Position numbers and translations under genes: made by a program
Part shown: one piece after another, positions 13,155 through 15,411 of the stretch
Layout of the letters: each line of letters opens with the position of its first letter
Position numbering within the stretch: position 1 is the first letter of the stretch
Notes under the pieces: generated by a model
The model's input: the letters and a program-made list of their open reading frames with translations, nothing else
The model's database searches: none
What the model was told of the DNA's origin: nothing
Source of the DNA: JAVKSL01 sp050744225
Lineage (GTDB): Bacteria; Actinomycetota; Acidimicrobiia; Acidimicrobiales; JAJPHD01
Length of the DNA stretch: 15,411 nt
Reading direction: 5' to 3'
Assembly: GCA_050744225.1 (NCBI GenBank)
Contig: JBOGGT010000136.1
Span: 1-15,411, forward strand

Positions 13155-13322
13155 TCAGCGGGTCTCCTTGTGCGTGGTGTGCTGGCGCTCCCACGGGCAG
13201 TACTTTTTCATCTCGATGCGCTCGCGGTCGTTCTGGCGGTTTTTCATCGTGATGTAGTTGCGCCGCTTGCAGACTTCGCAGGCCAGCGTCACCTTGATCC
13301 GCTTCTCGTTCTTGGATGCCAT
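13155..13322 (-). CDS. rpmG: 50S ribosomal protein L33
   Basis: This 55-residue gene begins MASKNEKRIKVTLACEVC and continues KRRNYITMKNRQNDRERIE, unmistakable L33 sequence, ending HKETR. It is a structural protein of the large ribosomal subunit. Cys15 and Cys18 form the first zinc knuckle. The second pair, usually CxxC near 42-45 in zinc-binding forms, is CPWE here, so one ligand Cys is replaced by Glu. The site is therefore intermediate between the C+ and C- types. GGGAGG lies just upstream of the ATG. It sits directly downstream of the tRNA-Met gene, as in many actinobacteria, and a shared transcript is likely. Confidence 0.95.
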   Translation of the reverse strand: MASKNEKRIKVTLACEVCKRRNYITMKNRQNDRERIEMKKYCPWERQHTTHKETR

Positions 13323-13350
13323 GGGCCTCCCTCGTCGATAGGAACTTACC

Positions 13351-13427
13351 TGGTAGCGGCGGTCGGACTCGAACCGACGACCCCACGATTATGAGCCGTG
13401 TGCTCTAACCAGCTGAGCTACGCCGCC
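13351..13427 (-). tRNA. metT: tRNA-Met(CAT), elongator type
   Basis: A complete cloverleaf with an encoded CCA end: acceptor GGCGGCG/CGCCGCT, D-arm GCTC/GAGC, anticodon CAT (13391-13393), and T-arm GTCGG-TTCGAGT-CCGAC. The first acceptor pair is formed by G1 and U72, so it is paired and not the mismatch of an initiator tRNA. It lies between tRNA-Thr and rpmG. Confidence 0.95.
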
Positions 13428-13456
13428 TGGGTGGCAGGGTCCCTCTCGGTTCCCCG

Positions 13457-13529
13457 AGCCCCCTGTCGGAATCGAACCGACGACACCAGCCTTACCATGG
13501 CTGTGCTCTGCCGACTGAGCTAAGGGGGC
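13457..13529 (-). tRNA. thrT: tRNA-Thr(GGT)
   Basis: A complete cloverleaf of 73 nt: acceptor GCCCCCT/AGGGGGC with discriminator T, D-arm GCTC/GAGC, anticodon stem CAGCC/GGCTG with anticodon GGT (13494-13496), and T-arm GTCGG-TTCGATT-CCGAC. CCA is not encoded. It is the first gene of the minus-strand tRNA-Thr, tRNA-Met, rpmG run. Confidence 0.95.
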
Positions 13530-13586
13530 GGCATCGCTGGCCGAAGATCGACCTGCTGGCCTATCCTAGCTCAGACGGGTTCCTTC

Positions 13587-13961
13587 TCAGGTCGGGTACG
13601 GGGCCTCCAGCCCGACGAACATAGGGAAATGACGAACGTTAGAGGTGGCGAGTTCCGCATTGAGCCCCAGGGCGGTCGCCGCCACCACCAGGTCGACCAC
13701 ACCAAGGCCAGGGTGGCTCTGGCGGTAGGCCCGACCCAACTCCCCCGCGTGCCGGCTGGTCGGCGGGAGGTAGGGCGCGACGCCGACGGCCTTGTCCAGG
13801 GCAGTCCGAAACCGCTCAAGCGGGTCATCCCCGACTTCTCGCCCAAGGTACTGCTCGATCGCCTCACGAATCATGGCCAACCTCGTCCCGCCGCCGACGC
13901 TCGCCGGCTCGTCGAGCCGAGCCGCCTGATCGGGGTCGAGATAAATCTGCGTGGGCTGCAC
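13587..13961 (-). pseudogene. In-frame fusion of a VapB-type antitoxin and the C-terminal half of a VapC PIN toxin
   Basis: The frame encodes 124 residues from a GTG start. Residues 1 to about 70 are a ribbon-helix-helix antitoxin (MQPTQIYLDPDQAARLDEPA, LAMIREAIEQYLG, ALDKAVGVAPYLP). From about residue 72 the sequence (AGELGRAYRQSHPGLGVVDL then VVAATALGL, LATSNVRHFPMF) matches the C-terminal half of VapC. That half carries the conserved Asp and the N-V-R-H-F motif. The toxin N-terminus with its first catalytic Asp (usually in D-T-S) is missing. The simplest explanation is a deletion joining the two genes in frame. The product would lack a full active site. It could still bind DNA and repress its own promoter or form mixed complexes. 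No Shine-Dalgarno sequence is visible. Confidence 0.75.
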
Positions 13962-14029
13962 GACGTGAAGAATTTACATCTTCCGGCCGTCGCCCTGCAC
14001 TGGAAGCACGCCTTGCCGCCCTTACTGTC

Positions 14030-14521
14030 GTGCTAGTGCAAGTCAGGCTGGCATCCCCCGATGACGCCGCGGCAATCCTGGAAATATGGAACGCAGAAGT
14101 GCTCGACTCCACCTTCGTGTTCGAGCTGGTCCCGCGCACCCTGGCCGCACAGGAACGCTGGCTGGCCGAGCACTCCGGTCCGCATCCTGCCCTGGTCGCA
14201 GTCGAGGGCGGCCAGGTCACCGGCTTTGCCTGCCTTTCCGCCTACCGCAGCCGTCCGGCTTACTCCACGACCGTCGAGGACTCGGTCTATGTGGGCGCCG
14301 AGCACCGTGGCCAGGGTGTCGGACGGCTCCTCTTGGCCGAAGTGGTCCATCTCGCTGGGGCCCACGGATTCCACTCCATCATGGCCCGGATCGCCGGAAG
14401 CAACCAGGCGTCCGTGGCTCTGCACCGCTCCTGCGGATTCGAGCTGGTGGGAGTGGAACGCGAGGTCGGCAGGAAGTTCGGCCGGTGGCTGGACGTCGCC
14501 CTCATGCAACGCCTGCTCTGA
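14030..14521 (+). CDS. GNAT acetyltransferase of the phosphinothricin/methionine sulfoximine type
   Basis: The 163-residue product begins VRLASPDDAAAILEIWNAEV and continues with STFVFELVPRTLAAQERW, typical of the Pat/MnaT family. The acetyl-CoA binding motif A is clear: EDSVYVGAEHRGQGVGRLLL, containing R-G-Q-G-V-G. It is followed by ARIAGSNQASVALHRSCGFE, the family's N-x-x-S-x-x-L-H-x-x-x-GF motif. The product should acetylate the amino group of glutamine-like analogues such as phosphinothricin or methionine sulfoximine, or protein/amino acid N-termini. The physiological substrate is uncertain. No Shine-Dalgarno sequence is present. GTG 14030 is used here, but GTG 14036 is equally possible, and TACTGT (14023-14028) could be the -10 of a leaderless transcript. 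It is divergent from the VapBC remnant. Confidence 0.88.
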   Translation: MLVQVRLASPDDAAAILEIWNAEVLDSTFVFELVPRTLAAQERWLAEHSGPHPALVAVEGGQVTGFACLSAYRSRPAYSTTVEDSVYVGAEHRGQGVGRLLLAEVVHLAGAHGFHSIMARIAGSNQASVALHRSCGFELVGVEREVGRKFGRWLDVALMQRLL

Positions 14522-14574
14522 GTCTCGTTGATCGAAGCGGGTCCGGGTCCGGGGACCACCGCGCTCCGTGCCCG

Positions 14575-14628
14575 GCCGCGCTCACCAGACCGGTCGTGCT
14601 CACCAGCCGGGCCGCGCTCACCAACCGG
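14575..14628. repeat. Three imperfect 18-bp tandem repeats at the end of the glycosylase gene
   Basis: Units at 14575-14592, 14593-14610 and 14611-14628 share the core GCTCACCA (GCCGCGCTCACCAGACCG-like). The minus-strand glycosylase gene ends inside the third unit, whose complement supplies its TGA. The other units lie just downstream. They may be a terminator-proximal slippage product. The 14522-14617 gap holds nothing else convincing. Confidence 0.7.
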
Positions 14629-15411
14629 GGAGTGGTCCCTCGACCGCCCGCCAGCAGTACCAGGCGACCACGCTCCTCCAGGGCCGGTACCTGTCCCCAA
14701 GGGGTCCAAGCGCCTTGGCGGTGGGCGGCTCCTCCAGGCCCCAGGCAATCCCGTAACCCTTGCGCACCCCGTAGTCGCCCACCGGCCAGATGTCGAGACG
14801 CCCCAGCCGGAACATGCAGAACATCTGCGCGGTCCAAGGCCCGATCCCCTGCTGGGCGGTCAGGGCGGCCACCACCTCGTCGTCGGACAACCGCGCCACC
14901 TCGGCGAGATCGAGGTGACCCTCGGAGATCTGGCCTGCCAGAGCGAGGATGCTCGTGGCCTTGGCCCCGGAGAGCCCCAGCCCCCTGAGCCCGTCGTAGC
15001 CGATGGCCCCGACGGAAGCAGGGGTGACCGCCGGACCCGCCGCCAACTCGAGGCGCCCGTGGATGGCGGCTGCCGCCTTGCCCGCGAGCTGCTGGTGCAG
15101 TACCGAGCGCACAAGTGCGCCAAAGTGGCCGTCGGTGTCCACCTCGACCGCGGGGCCTGCAAGCGTCGGTGCCCCATGGGCTGCAATCAGGCCGGCCAGC
15201 ACCTCGTCCGCTGCCCCCAGCTCCCGCACGGCCCTCGAAAGCTCGGGGGTGCTGTCCGGCTCGGGGGTGCTGTCCGGCTCGGGGGCGCTGCCCGGCTCGG
15301 GGGCGCTGGCCGGCGCGGGGGTGCTGTCCGGCTCGGGGGTGCTGTCCGGCTCGGGGGCGCTGCCCGGCTCGGGGGCGCTGCCCGGCGCGGGGGCGCTGCC
15401 CGGCTCGGGGG
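14618..15411 (-). CDS. AlkA-type DNA-3-methyladenine glycosylase with repeat-rich N-terminal extension (partial)
   Basis: The C-terminal 200 residues form an HhH-GPD glycosylase. They include VEVDTDGHFGALVRSVLHQQ-like sequence near the start, the hairpin LTAQQGIGPWTAQMFCMF, and WPVGDYGVRKG, whose Asp fits the catalytic position. There is no Fe-S Cys cluster, so an alkylation-repair (AlkA-like) rather than MutY/Nth enzyme is favoured. It would remove alkylated bases in base-excision repair. GTG 15229 with GAGGG upstream is a possible start. However, the frame stays open through LSRAV into 18-bp repeats encoding PEPDST, PEPGSA and PAPGSA units to the window edge. The family's N-terminal helix seems to begin at or before that GTG, so I annotate it as extending beyond the edge. 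Confidence 0.85.
   Translation of the reverse strand, partial: PEPGSAPAPGSAPEPGSAPEPDSTPEPDSTPAPASAPEPGSAPEPDSTPEPDSTPELSRAVRELGAADEVLAGLIAAHGAPTLAGPAVEVDTDGHFGALVRSVLHQQLAGKAAAAIHGRLELAAGPAVTPASVGAIGYDGLRGLGLSGAKATSILALAGQISEGHLDLAEVARLSDDEVVAALTAQQGIGPWTAQMFCMFRLGRLDIWPVGDYGVRKGYGIAWGLEEPPTAKALGPLGDRYRPWRSVVAWYCWRAVEGPLPGW
15242..15411. repeat. 18-bp tandem repeat array, nine full units and one partial unit, running off the window
   Basis: The unit CTCGGGGGTGCTGTCCGG repeats from 15242, with variation at a few positions (T/C, GTC/GCC/GGC, CTC/CGC). Units start every 18 bp and the last is cut by the window edge. On the minus strand, in frame with the glycosylase, they encode Pro-rich hexapeptides (PEPDST type). 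All frames are open because of the repeat, so openness alone does not prove translation. Confidence 0.95.

Noticed and set aside
12355..13257. Plus-strand open frame (300 codons) opposite the sigma factor and rpmG
   Set aside because: It runs antisense to clear ECF sigma and L33 sequences and has no domain or ribosome site of its own.
14530..14560. GGTCC/GGACC inverted repeat after the acetyltransferase gene as a terminator
   Set aside because: The stem is only 4-5 bp with a tiny loop and has no T-tract, so it is not convincing.
14502..14837. Minus-strand frame through the three 18-bp repeats encoding LVSAAR-like units
   Set aside because: It overlaps the end of the glycosylase gene in another frame, has no conserved sequence, and its repeat openness follows from the 18-bp period.
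15242..15411. The 18-bp array, considered as a CRISPR
   Set aside because: Units are directly adjacent with no unique spacers and encode in-frame hexapeptides; this is a minisatellite-like coding repeat.

Overview
The window is high-GC DNA with short-spaced and overlapping genes, and it looks actinobacterial (Actinomycetota, possibly near Acidimicrobiia; the rank is inferred). The main pointers are a membrane LysM/BTAD-type protein at the end of a Tad-like cluster, DUF4913-like and ArdC-like genes, an ECF sigma/zinc anti-sigma pair, and the order tRNA-Thr, tRNA-Met, rpmG ... tRNA-Trp. In Mycobacterium tuberculosis that order is thrT-metT-rpmG2-hadABC-trpT-secE-nusG.

Region 1 (1 to about 11,138) reads as the right part of an integrative or plasmid-derived element. 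It begins with the 3' end of an ArdC-like gene, then a DUF4913-like gene. A tightly coupled, 11-gene, plus-strand operon (880-9970) follows: a lipoprotein, a Cys-rich secreted protein, a SAF/CpaB-like protein, a TadA/CpaF ATPase, TadB-like and TadC-like platform proteins, four small pilin-like or TadE-like proteins, and a 928-residue membrane LysM/BTAD-like protein. An excisionase-type HTH gene overlaps its end. A solitary ParA ATPase gene lies convergent on the minus strand, next to palindromes and a 20-bp direct repeat. No integrase, relaxase, FtsK/TraB, ParB or prepilin peptidase is visible in the window.

The most notable observation is that the two pilin-like proteins at 5967 and 6152 carry a glutamate at residue 5 counted from their own start codon. 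This is the position of the conserved +5 Glu in processed type IV/Flp pilins. They look genetically pre-processed, which would suit a Tad-like machine with no local prepilin peptidase.

Region 2 (11,136 to 13,529) looks like chromosomal backbone with accessory insertions. It holds an irregular tRNA-Trp-like gene whose 3' end faces the element, a MazEF-type toxin-antitoxin pair with a convincing leaderless promoter, an ECF sigma/anti-sigma pair, rpmG (L33), tRNA-Met and tRNA-Thr. The element appears to have inserted at trpT, separating it from the secE-nusG genes expected on the left.

Region 3 (13,530 to the end) holds what looks like an in-frame deletion fusion of a VapB antitoxin with the C-terminal half of a VapC PIN toxin, a GNAT/phosphinothricin-type acetyltransferase, and an AlkA-type DNA glycosylase. 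The glycosylase frame stays open into an 18-bp tandem repeat encoding Pro/Glu/Ser/Thr-type hexapeptides and leaves the window at the right edge.
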